Below, in pieces: positions 1 through 5,408 of a DNA stretch of 7,487 bases. The stretch comes from JBGLNL01 sp046484125. Its GTDB lineage: Bacteria > Chloroflexota > Dehalococcoidia > SZUA-161 > SpSt-899. Location of the stretch: the NCBI GenBank assembly GCA_046484125.1, contig JAWOBX010000074.1, forward strand, positions 1 to 7,487, read 5' to 3'. Position numbers and translations under genes: made by a program. The number at the start of each line of letters is the position of its first letter. Position 1 is the stretch's first letter. The notes below the pieces were generated by a model that saw nothing but the letters and a program-made list of their open reading frames with translations, was not told the origin of the DNA and made no database searches.

Positions 1-261
1 ACCCTGACCGAGACCCGCTCGGCGATTGAAACGGCTCACAAGTCGGGATGGACCGCGGTAGTCAGTCACCGTTCCGGCGAAACAGAGGGGACTTTCATCA
101 GCGATCTGTGCGTGGGCCTTAACACCGGACAGATCAAAACGGGGGCCCCCTGCCGGTCAGAGCGGGTGGCCAAATACAATCAGCTCTTGAGAATCGAAGA
201 GGAACTCGGGGAGAAAGCCGAATACGCCGGACTGAGGGCTTACAGCAACCTCGCCAGATAG
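1..261 (+). CDS. eno: Enolase, C-terminal fragment (5' end outside the window)
   Basis: Open from base 1 to the TAG at 259-261, giving 86 residues. Enolase interconverts 2-phosphoglycerate and phosphoenolpyruvate in glycolysis and gluconeogenesis, in the cytoplasm. The fragment carries hallmarks of the enolase C-terminal barrel: TLTET near the start, the SHRSGETEGTFISDL segment (SHRSGE includes substrate and catalytic-loop residues), then GLNTGQIKTGAPCRSERVAKYNQLLRIEEELG, which is almost diagnostic of bacterial enolases. It ends in AYSNLAR without an extended tail, as expected. Only about the last fifth of a usual 420-430 residue enolase is present. No T-rich intrinsic terminator follows directly. 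The next 457 bases hold hairpins and repeats instead, so enolase is probably transcriptionally separate from the MBL genes. Confidence 0.97.
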   Translation, partial: TLTETRSAIETAHKSGWTAVVSHRSGETEGTFISDLCVGLNTGQIKTGAPCRSERVAKYNQLLRIEEELGEKAEYAGLRAYSNLAR

Positions 262-334
262 CGTTTGGCGGCAGGAGTAAGGATGTCATGGCCTCGGGAG
301 CGGATGCTATCTATGAAAAAACATGACTCGTTTC

Positions 335-350
335 GGGGGCACAGTCCCCC
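335..350. repeat. Inverted repeat (hairpin), G5/C5
   Basis: GGGGG at 335-339 pairs with CCCCC at 346-350 around a 6-nt loop. It is the first of the hairpins after enolase. No T run follows, so it is not a canonical intrinsic terminator. Confidence 0.5.
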
Positions 351-361
351 AGTTCAACAAG

Positions 362-386
362 GGCAGGCGGGTGGGAACTGCCTGCC
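362..386. repeat. Inverted repeat, 7-bp stem
   Basis: GGCAGGC at 362-368 is the exact reverse complement of GCCTGCC at 380-386, with an 11-nt spacer. It sits 12 nt after the preceding hairpin. Confidence 0.55.
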
Positions 387-399
387 GGAGGGAGAGGAG

Positions 400-425
400 A
401 TTCCCGATCGGGGTCGGGAACGACA
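400..425. repeat. 26-nt hairpin repeat, copy 1
   Basis: This copy matches 608-633 at 23 of 26 positions. The arms TTCCCGA (401-407) and TCGGGAA (414-420) form a 7-bp stem around a 6-nt loop. All three differences from copy 2 fall in the loop, and the 3' flank ending in CGACA is also shared. Confidence 0.7.
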
Positions 426-445
426 ATCTCAGAAGGTGCAGGATT

Positions 446-462
446 CCCCTCTGTGAGAGGGG
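446..462. repeat. Inverted repeat, 7-bp stem with GTG loop
   Basis: CCCCTCT (446-452) pairs with AGAGGGG (456-462) around a 3-nt GTG loop. A small GGCC-CACA-GGCC inverted repeat (464-475) follows at once. Confidence 0.55.
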
Positions 463-492
463 TGGCCCACAGGCCGGGGTGTGTTTTTCCTG

Positions 493-509
493 CCGGGGGT
501 GTCCCCCGG
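493..509. repeat. Inverted repeat, 7-bp stem with TGT loop
   Basis: CCGGGGG (493-499) pairs with CCCCCGG (503-509) around a TGT loop. A run of five T (484-488) lies upstream of the stem. Read on the minus strand this gives a GC-rich hairpin followed, after a few bases, by an A run on the + strand, so it could act as a weak terminator for leftward transcription. That role is inferred. Confidence 0.5.
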
Positions 510-564
510 ATACTAAAGGGTCGGTGGGGGGGCAATGGCCGCCGGAGGCGATAGGGTTTAGCGA

Positions 565-588
565 GTCAATAGTCGAGGGTCAATAGTC
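565..588. repeat. Tandem 10-nt direct repeat GTCAATAGTC
   Basis: GTCAATAGTC occurs at 565-574 and again at 579-588, a 14-nt period. It lies just before the second copy of the 26-nt hairpin element and may mark the edge of an inserted repeat unit. Confidence 0.5.
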
Positions 589-607
589 AGGAGTCGGGAG
601 TGAAGGG

Positions 608-633
608 ATTCCCGATGGGACTCGGGAACGACA
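608..633. repeat. 26-nt hairpin repeat, copy 2
   Basis: Second copy of the element at 400-425. The stem arms (609-615 and 622-628) are unchanged and the 6-nt loop differs at three positions. Stem retention with loop variation suggests selection on structure or a shared repeat family. Confidence 0.7.
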
Positions 634-645
634 GCTGAATGACGG

Positions 646-672
646 AGCCTCGGGGCCTGCGGCCCCGAGGCT
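646..672. repeat. Strong hairpin, 12-bp perfect stem with 3-nt loop
   Basis: AGCCTCGGGGCC (646-657) pairs perfectly with GGCCCCGAGGCT (661-672) around TGC. It is the most stable inverted repeat in the window and ends 46 nt before the first MBL start codon. No T tract follows, so rho-independent termination is doubtful. It could be a transcript-end stabiliser, a 5' leader element of the MBL operon, or part of a dispersed repeat. Confidence 0.65.
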
Positions 673-704
673 GGCAAAGGCGGATGGGGAGGAATTAAAA
701 GCGG

Positions 705-710
705 AAGGAG
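705..710 (+). promoter_or_regulatory. Ribosome binding site for first MBL gene
   Basis: AAGGAG ends 8 nt before the TTG at 719. The strong Shine-Dalgarno match and ideal spacing fix the TTG as the start, and the matching N-terminus of the paralogue downstream agrees. Confidence 0.8.
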
Positions 711-718
711 TTCAACAC

Positions 719-1705
719 TTGGAAATAGTACCCGGAATAAATCAACTGAAGCTGCCATTGAAGGACAATCCCCTGGAATACGTAAACACCTACATGGTCC
801 AGGGAGACGACGGATGGCTGCTTATAGATACAGGGTGGAACGATCAGGAGTCTCTTGACGCGTTCACCCGGCAATTGAATGATATCGGGGTCGGGTTCGA
901 GGAAATCCGCCTTATCATTCCCACCCATATCCACCCCGATCACTTTGGACTGGCAGGCAGGCTGCGCCAGCTCTGTCAGGCCGAGCTCGCCCTCTCCGAA
1001 ACCGACAGGGGATTCATCGAGTCGGCTGGATCGTGGGCTCCCACCATCATGCGTGATATGAGCGAGTGGCTTTTTATCAACGGTGTTCCGCGAGACTATT
1101 TAACCGAATACTACGATATCTCCTCTGAGGCGCTTGACCTCATAATTCCCGCGGCACCGGATAGAGGTTTACAGGACGGGGAGATAATATCAACCGGCAT
1201 GTTCGATCTCCAGGTAATCTGGACTCCGGGACACGCGCCCGGCCATATATGCCTTTACGAGCCGTCCAACCGTATCCTCTTCTCCGGCGATCACATACTG
1301 CCGGTTACAACTCCAAACATCAGCATCCATATGGAGTTGATTGGCGACCCGCTCAGGGACTATCTTCAATCACTGAGGAAAATCAGAAACCTCGATATGG
1401 CCCTGGGATTGCCGGCTCACGAGCATACCTTCACCGATCTCCGGGGCCGGGTCGACGAACTGCTTGCCCACCACGAGTTAAGGAAGACGGAGATTCTCGA
1501 ATCCATCGCCAGTAAACCCAAAACAGCCTTCCAGATCTCAAGCCAAATAACATGGATGGAAGGCACGACCACCTGGGAGGAACTGGGCGTAACGGACAAG
1601 AGAATCGCGGTGACGGAGGCCCTTGCCCACCTTGAGAGTCTCCGGGATGAAAACAGGGTTACCAAATCCCGGGAGGAAGATCTCTATTATTACCAGCCTT
1701 GCTGA
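719..1705 (+). CDS. MBL-fold metallohydrolase (paralogue 1)
   Basis: 328 residues from a TTG start. It is a cytoplasmic metallo-beta-lactamase-fold hydrolase that should bind two metal ions; there is no signal peptide or membrane segment. Metal ligands are visible in order: THIHPDH gives H70, H72, D74 and H75; TPGH gives H172; SGDH gives D191; LPAHEH gives H234. The IDTGWND strand-loop (36-42) is typical. The C-terminal part, from about 240, looks like the winged-helix extension seen in LACTB2-like MBL hydrolases: helices around residues 240-262, then a PKTA...W...E segment. Substrate is unknown; thioesters, lactones and phosphoesters all occur in this superfamily. Its stop overlaps the upstream in-frame TTG of the next gene, and the two genes form a tandem duplication. 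Fold and metal site are near certain; the biological role is not inferable. Confidence 0.93.
   Translation: MEIVPGINQLKLPLKDNPLEYVNTYMVQGDDGWLLIDTGWNDQESLDAFTRQLNDIGVGFEEIRLIIPTHIHPDHFGLAGRLRQLCQAELALSETDRGFIESAGSWAPTIMRDMSEWLFINGVPRDYLTEYYDISSEALDLIIPAAPDRGLQDGEIISTGMFDLQVIWTPGHAPGHICLYEPSNRILFSGDHILPVTTPNISIHMELIGDPLRDYLQSLRKIRNLDMALGLPAHEHTFTDLRGRVDELLAHHELRKTEILESIASKPKTAFQISSQITWMEGTTTWEELGVTDKRIAVTEALAHLESLRDENRVTKSREEDLYYYQPC
1244..1294 (+). repeat. 51-nt perfect direct repeat within MBL paralogue 1
   Basis: This tract is identical base for base to 2245-2295 in the second MBL gene. It encodes 17 residues (HICLYEPSNRILFSGDH), including the metal ligand D191. Synonymous differences appear immediately outside it on both sides. 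Confidence 0.85.
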
Positions 1706-1719
1706 AAGGTTATTTTAAA

Positions 1720-2706
1720 TTGGAGATCTTACCCGGAATCCACCAGATTAAACTCCCGCTGAGACAGAACCCGGCAGGCCACATCAATGCCTACCTGCTC
1801 AAGAGCGGCCAGGGATGGATGATGATCGATACCGGATGGAACGACGCGGAAGCGCTGGAGATACTGGCCCGGCAACTCGAAAAGTCGGGGATCGCTTTCA
1901 GTGACATCAGTCAGGTAATCTACACTCATATCCATCCGGATCACTACGGACTCGCCGGCGTTCTTAAGAAACGCTATGGATGGAAGATCATTACCCACAG
2001 TCAGGGACCGGCCTTCATCGATTGCCGGTATTTCAACAGAGACCATTTCATCAGAGAAATGGTAGACTGGCACATAATGCACGGCGGAACCAGGGAAAAC
2101 GCCGGGGCGGTAGAAGAGATGTCCATAAATTACATCGGTCACGTCGAACCGGTGGTTCCGGATAGCACTGTAGACCATGGTGACGTAATATCAACCGGCG
2201 TCTTTGACCTCGAGGTGATATGGACGCCGGGCCACGATCATGATCATATATGCCTTTACGAGCCGTCCAACCGTATCCTCTTCTCCGGCGATCACGTATT
2301 GCCCGATACCATACCGCACATAGGCCTGTCGTCAGATACCCCTTTCAATCCGCAGTATCACTATCTAAAATCGCTCAAAGCGTTACGAAACCTGGAGACG
2401 GAGCAAGTGCTTCCGGCGCACGAACATACTTTCAATGACCTTCAGGGAAGAATAGAGGAGCTGCTGGACTATCATGACAGGATGGCCAGGGAAACATTCG
2501 AAGCCATAAGCCGCCAGCCAAAAACCGCGTATCAGGCCGCCTCCGAGTTGTCCTGGGTCGAGAGCCCTTCAGCCTGGCATAATCTCGCCCCGATCGTACA
2601 GGCAGGACTGGTTACCAAGACGCTGACATACCTTGAGCTTTTTCAGCTCGATAAAACGGCCCAAAAGGTCGACAAAAACGGCCTGACAGTTTACAATGCC
2701 ACTTAA
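1720..2706 (+). CDS. MBL-fold metallohydrolase (paralogue 2)
   Basis: I chose the TTG at 1720, not the in-frame TTG at 1699. GAAAGG (1704-1709) lies 10 nt upstream, the product then begins LEILPGIHQ to match MEIVPGINQ of paralogue 1, and both proteins become exactly 328 residues. Metal ligands keep identical numbers: H70, H72, D74, H75, H172, D191, H234. By ungapped hand count about 138 of 328 residues (42%) are identical. Differences concentrate at residues 81-150 and 201-210, likely the substrate-facing insert, while the metal-site segments are nearly invariant. An extra His/Asp cluster appears here (TPGHDHDH against TPGHAPGH). The 14-nt gap after paralogue 1 makes co-transcription very likely. 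The C-terminal winged-helix-like extension is shared. Substrate unknown; the insert divergence suggests a different specificity, which is inferred. Confidence 0.92.
   Translation: MEILPGIHQIKLPLRQNPAGHINAYLLKSGQGWMMIDTGWNDAEALEILARQLEKSGIAFSDISQVIYTHIHPDHYGLAGVLKKRYGWKIITHSQGPAFIDCRYFNRDHFIREMVDWHIMHGGTRENAGAVEEMSINYIGHVEPVVPDSTVDHGDVISTGVFDLEVIWTPGHDHDHICLYEPSNRILFSGDHVLPDTIPHIGLSSDTPFNPQYHYLKSLKALRNLETEQVLPAHEHTFNDLQGRIEELLDYHDRMARETFEAISRQPKTAYQAASELSWVESPSAWHNLAPIVQAGLVTKTLTYLELFQLDKTAQKVDKNGLTVYNAT
2245..2295 (+). repeat. 51-nt perfect direct repeat within MBL paralogue 2
   Basis: Partner of 1244-1294, about 1 kb downstream, in the same frame and at the same residue numbers (176-192). 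Perfect identity including third codon positions contrasts with about 42% protein identity overall. Confidence 0.85.
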
Positions 2707-2717
2707 GAGATTATAAT
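2690..2717 (+). promoter_or_regulatory. Putative sigma70-type promoter for the radical SAM gene
   Basis: TTTACA (2690-2695, five of six matches to the -35 consensus) and TATAAT (2712-2717, a perfect -10) are separated by 16 nt. The -35 lies in the last codons of paralogue 2 and the -10 just after its stop. Transcription would begin near 2724, about 90 nt before the radical SAM start, and could also supply the ParA cassette. Predicted from motif match only. Confidence 0.6.
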
Positions 2718-2733
2718 GATAAATGGGGAACAT

Positions 2734-2752
2734 GCCGGATTTACAATCCGGC
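2734..2752 (+). promoter_or_regulatory. Leader hairpin upstream of the radical SAM gene
   Basis: GCCGGAT (2734-2740) pairs with ATCCGGC (2746-2752) around TTACA. It lies about 10 nt after the predicted transcription start, in the 5' leader. No T tract follows, so it is more likely an RNA 5'-end structure or a weak end for the MBL transcript than a strong terminator. Confidence 0.4.
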
Positions 2753-2811
2753 GTGATTGCCGGGTGATGCCGATTGATTAGAACTTCCGCGATAACATAA
2801 GAGAGGCGAAT

Positions 2812-3744
2812 TTGACTTTCCAGAGACCCGAGATATTCAGACCTCCCAGCGAGGCGCAGAGTTATTTTCTCCCTTTGACAAGGGGGTGCTCAAATAATAC
2901 ATGTACCTTCTGCCGTTACCATGGTGCCGTCCTTCAGGTAAGGCCGCTCGATGAGGTAAAAGCGGAGATAGACGCGCTGGATCTCTATTTGAGAAACGGC
3001 ACCATACCTCCACAGACTCATCCCATAGTCTACGCCACCGCGGACAATCTGAGGTCAGGAAAGGTGTTCCTTCAGGACGGTGACGCCCTGGTGTACCCAT
3101 ATCCGAAACTTGTCGAGGCTCTCGAATACTTGAACGATAGTTTCCCGTGGCTGGAGAGAATCGCTTCCTACGCAACCCCCCAGGATCTATTGAGAAGGTC
3201 TGTCGATGAGCTCAAACGGCTCAGGGAACTGAAGCTCAGCATTATTTACGTCGGACCTGAAAGCGGCGATGACGACGTTCTCGCCAGGGTACAGAAAGGA
3301 GTAACCAGGGATGAGACCATCAGGGGCTGTCTCAAGGCCAGAGAGGCGGGAATAACCCTCTCACTGACCGTCCTGCTCGGGCTCGGCGGCGTTCAGGGGA
3401 GCGAGAAACACGCGCTGGCAACGGCTTCGTTGCTCAGCGATATAGATCCTGAATTCGCGGGTGCGCTTACGCTGACACCGGTACCAGGAACACCTTTGTA
3501 TGATGATATCAAGGAAGGTAAGTTCCAGTTAATATCTCCCTTCCAGTCACTCGAGGAACTGAGAATAATGATCGCCAATTCGGAGTTCACCAGTTGCTTT
3601 TTCAGTTCCATGCACGCCTCTAATTATCTGTCGGTACGCGGAAAGCTGCCACAGGATAAGGATCGAATGCTCGGCCAGATCAATTCTATCCTGGAAAAGA
3701 AGGACCAATCCATGCTTCGACCTGAATTTATGAGGGGACTGTGA
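2812..3744 (+). CDS. Radical SAM protein with Cx4CxxC motif
   Basis: 310 residues from TTG, with GAGAGG (2801-2806) 5 nt upstream. The cluster motif RGCSNNTCTFC places cysteines at 26, 31 and 34, giving Cx4CxxC instead of the usual Cx3CxxC. They should bind the [4Fe-4S] cluster that cleaves S-adenosylmethionine to a 5'-deoxyadenosyl radical. Other Elp3/COG1032-like features are FLQDGD (86-91), the YVGPESGDD segment (146-155, SAM-binding region), and VLLGLGG (187-193). The C-terminal HASNYL...GKLPQDKDRML (268-287) matches the tail of the family whose motif reads GCSHNxCTFC, so this looks like a member of that uncharacterised group. There is no cobalamin-binding N-terminal domain and no extra cysteine-rich SPASM domain. 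Substrate unknown. It is 37 nt upstream of the ParA gene with no terminator between, so co-transcription is plausible. Confidence 0.9.
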   Translation: MTFQRPEIFRPPSEAQSYFLPLTRGCSNNTCTFCRYHGAVLQVRPLDEVKAEIDALDLYLRNGTIPPQTHPIVYATADNLRSGKVFLQDGDALVYPYPKLVEALEYLNDSFPWLERIASYATPQDLLRRSVDELKRLRELKLSIIYVGPESGDDDVLARVQKGVTRDETIRGCLKAREAGITLSLTVLLGLGGVQGSEKHALATASLLSDIDPEFAGALTLTPVPGTPLYDDIKEGKFQLISPFQSLEELRIMIANSEFTSCFFSSMHASNYLSVRGKLPQDKDRMLGQINSILEKKDQSMLRPEFMRGL

Positions 3745-3781
3745 AATTGACGCCGATTACTCAAAGGGGGAAGACAGGGCC

Positions 3782-4528
3782 ATGAGAAAAATAGCAGTCT
3801 CCCTGTCCAAAGGAGGAGTGGGTAAGACCACCACCGCCATAAATCTGGCTCATGGCCTGGCACTCGCCGGGGAAAGGGTCCTGCTGGTGGATTGCGATAC
3901 GCAGGGGCAGTCAGCTAAAGCCCTCGGTATTCAGTCGGATATCGGCCTGGCAGACCTTCTAACCGAAAAGCTGAAACCTGAAGAGACCCTGGTTGAGGCG
4001 AGGGAGAGCCTCTGGCTCCTGGCAGGCGGAAGATCGCTCGCGGGAGCAAAAAGGGAGGTAGACCGGAGGACCTTCGGGGGGGAGATGGCCCTATCGGAAG
4101 CCCTCGAGCCCTTCGAGGGAAAATTCGATTATGTCATACTCGATACAGCCCCAAGCCTTGACATATTGAGTATAAATGTTCTCTTCTACGGCCACGAGGT
4201 GATGACCCCCGTATCCCCGGATGTATTAACACTTCACGGGGTCATCGAGTTTCAGCAGAGTATAATGGGGGTTCAGAAGTACCACAAGGGCCTGGTAGTC
4301 AAATATATCGTACCCACTTTCTACGATCTTAGGGTAAAGAAAAGCCAGGAGATAATGGAACAGCTTCGTATATATTTCCCGGAACAACTGTGCGAACCCA
4401 TCAAGTACAACGTCAGACTCTCGGAAGCGCCCGGTTTCGGACAGACTATCTTTGAATACGACCCGAAATCTACGGGAGCCATGGGGTACAGAGCACTAAC
4501 GGAAAAGGTGAGGAACGATGGCAGATAG
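3782..4528 (+). CDS. ParA/Soj-family ATPase
   Basis: 248 residues from ATG, with an AAAGGGGG Shine-Dalgarno-like run upstream. ParA ATPases dimerise on ATP, bind DNA non-specifically and position DNA or protein cargo on the nucleoid. The deviant Walker A is SKGGVGKTTT, with signature K10 and K15. Walker A' is LLVDCDTQG (34-42), with T where most have P. Walker B is YVILDTAPS (117-125, D121). The C-terminal NVRLSEAPGFGQTIFEYDPKSTGAMGYRAL segment (210-239) is typical of Soj and carries the DNA-binding arginine region. There is no N-terminal helix-turn-helix, so it resembles chromosomal or small ParA forms. No ParB is seen and no parS is recognised. Its 3' end overlaps the Mrr-like gene by 11 nt, implying translational coupling, so that protein is its likely partner. 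Not enough is visible to say it segregates DNA. Confidence 0.95.
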   Translation: MRKIAVSLSKGGVGKTTTAINLAHGLALAGERVLLVDCDTQGQSAKALGIQSDIGLADLLTEKLKPEETLVEARESLWLLAGGRSLAGAKREVDRRTFGGEMALSEALEPFEGKFDYVILDTAPSLDILSINVLFYGHEVMTPVSPDVLTLHGVIEFQQSIMGVQKYHKGLVVKYIVPTFYDLRVKKSQEIMEQLRIYFPEQLCEPIKYNVRLSEAPGFGQTIFEYDPKSTGAMGYRALTEKVRNDGR

Positions 4529-5339
4529 AAGAAGGACGCCTGATATTCTGGGTGATCTACTCGGCGGCAGCAGACCCCCGACCAGAGATGAAATCCAGCA
4601 GAAATTCCCCGTCGATGATAAGACGGAAAACGGGACTGAAACGGCCGAAAAGCTGAAAGGAATCCCCAAAACTCCGGGGTCTACTACCGAAGACGATATC
4701 AAGCATTTCGAGGACCTGCTGGAACACGCCGGGAGCGCGCTGGTTCTGGTGGCTGAGGTACTGGGATATCAGAGGCTGGTTAACTGGCTGGAGGATATGC
4801 TGGATGTTTTTTCTACCGACGAGACGGTTCAGAGCAGGAAAGCCCCGGGCGAGGCCTTCAAACAGAACGCCGCGAACTGGGCAAAAAGGCACCTGGGAGC
4901 TAAAAACGTCGATATTTATACGCTCGCCAATGGACTGGTGGTCAGCAGTCCCTATGAAGTCGATGTGTGGGCGCAGTTTGAGGGAGAAGGAGCTCAAGCC
5001 GATCTGGATGTATGGATCGAGTGCCGTGACACCAGTGACCCAGTTAAAAAAACAGACATAATGAAACTGGTACAAAAGGTAACTGACGTATTTCACGCCT
5101 CGCATGCCGGCAAGCAGGATTTCTGGTTCGACAGATTGATACTCATCTCTAATTCCTCTTTCAACCATGACGCGCTGGAACTGGCTCAACAAATGGGCGT
5201 CGCCTGTGTCAACTACGATGGAACCAATTATACATTCGCTACTAAGGGAAACTGGAAGCTAAAACCCAACTGGCTGAAAGATGCCGAGGCAAGCGAAGGT
5301 ATTACCTGGCATTCTCCGATAACCAAAAAAACCTCCTGA
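4518..5339 (+). CDS. Predicted Mrr-like restriction-endonuclease-fold protein, ParA-coupled
   Basis: 273 residues, starting at the ATG that overlaps the ParA stop, with GTGAGG just upstream. N-terminal residues 1-60 are hydrophilic and probably disordered, opening with RRR (4-6) and ILGDLLGG (10-17). Residues 61-100 are helical. From about 112 a PD-(D/E)XK/Mrr-like domain can be read: a helix with NAANWAKRHLGAKNV, the strand EVDVW with D149, then VWIECRD with E168 and R170, a conserved-looking PVKKTDI, and a closing RLILISNSSFNHDALELAQQMGVACVNYDG that matches the usual Mrr-type strand, helix and strand. The expected catalytic lysine of E-x-K is arginine here, so cleavage activity is uncertain. 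The role is probably DNA recognition or cleavage, guarded by the methyltransferase downstream. Fold assignment is from motifs by eye; no close named homologue is recognised. Confidence 0.7.
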   Translation: MADRRRTPDILGDLLGGSRPPTRDEIQQKFPVDDKTENGTETAEKLKGIPKTPGSTTEDDIKHFEDLLEHAGSALVLVAEVLGYQRLVNWLEDMLDVFSTDETVQSRKAPGEAFKQNAANWAKRHLGAKNVDIYTLANGLVVSSPYEVDVWAQFEGEGAQADLDVWIECRDTSDPVKKTDIMKLVQKVTDVFHASHAGKQDFWFDRLILISNSSFNHDALELAQQMGVACVNYDGTNYTFATKGNWKLKPNWLKDAEASEGITWHSPITKKTS

Positions 5340-5408
5340 CCCGGCTGTCAGCCCGGTTTCCGGCTGCGGTTTAGGTGTTACTGCGAGACAACTGGAAGCT
5401 GGAACTTC
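5340..5408 (+). other. Short spacer in the same frame as both neighbours
   Basis: 69 nt between the Mrr-like stop (TGA 5337-5339) and the methyltransferase ATG. It contains no stop codon in that frame, so the two genes are separated by one TGA and 23 open codons. It has a small CCGG-TTT-CCGG inverted repeat (5353-5363) and a GGAAG (5394-5398) 10 nt before the ATG that may serve as ribosome binding site. Confidence 0.6.

Larger units (their letters stand above)
262..718. other. Non-coding, hairpin- and repeat-rich intergenic region
   Basis: This 457-base stretch separates enolase from the first MBL gene. Short reading frames cross it on both strands, but their translations are rich in Gly, Pro and Arg, match no family I recognise, and follow the hairpin arms, so I call no gene. 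It holds at least six perfect inverted repeats (335-350, 362-386, 401-420, 446-462, 493-509, 609-628), a 12-bp stem at 646-672, a duplicated 26-nt element (400-425 and 608-633) and a 10-nt direct repeat (565-574 and 579-588). No convincing promoter is visible. Such GC-rich mosaics are usual for dispersed intergenic repeat families; membership of one is inferred. Confidence 0.7.

Noticed and set aside
265..586. Overlapping short reading frames (265-456 and 323-586, + strand) after enolase
   Set aside because: Their residues trace the GC-rich hairpin arms, no ribosome binding site fits, and no family is recognisable. The stretch is better read as non-coding repeats.
262..718. CRISPR array
   Set aside because: The repeats are two copies of a 26-nt hairpin 182 nt apart and a 10-nt pair. 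There is no regular repeat-spacer periodicity and no cas gene.
1699..1701. Upstream TTG as start of MBL paralogue 2
   Set aside because: It would put the GAAAGG ribosome binding site inside the gene and add seven residues absent from paralogue 1. TTG 1720 fits spacing and homology better.
1729..2178. 149-codon minus-strand reading frame inside MBL paralogue 2
   Set aside because: It is a shadow of the coding strand; the + strand frame carries the full metal-binding motif set.
3782..4528. Chromosome partition (parAB-parS) locus
   Set aside because: No ParB-type protein follows and I recognise no parS site. The next gene is nuclease-like, so ordinary segregation is not supported.
4557..5192. 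211-codon minus-strand reading frame opposite the Mrr-like gene
   Set aside because: It lies fully antisense to a gene with good motifs and translational coupling. Its own product shows no recognisable domain.
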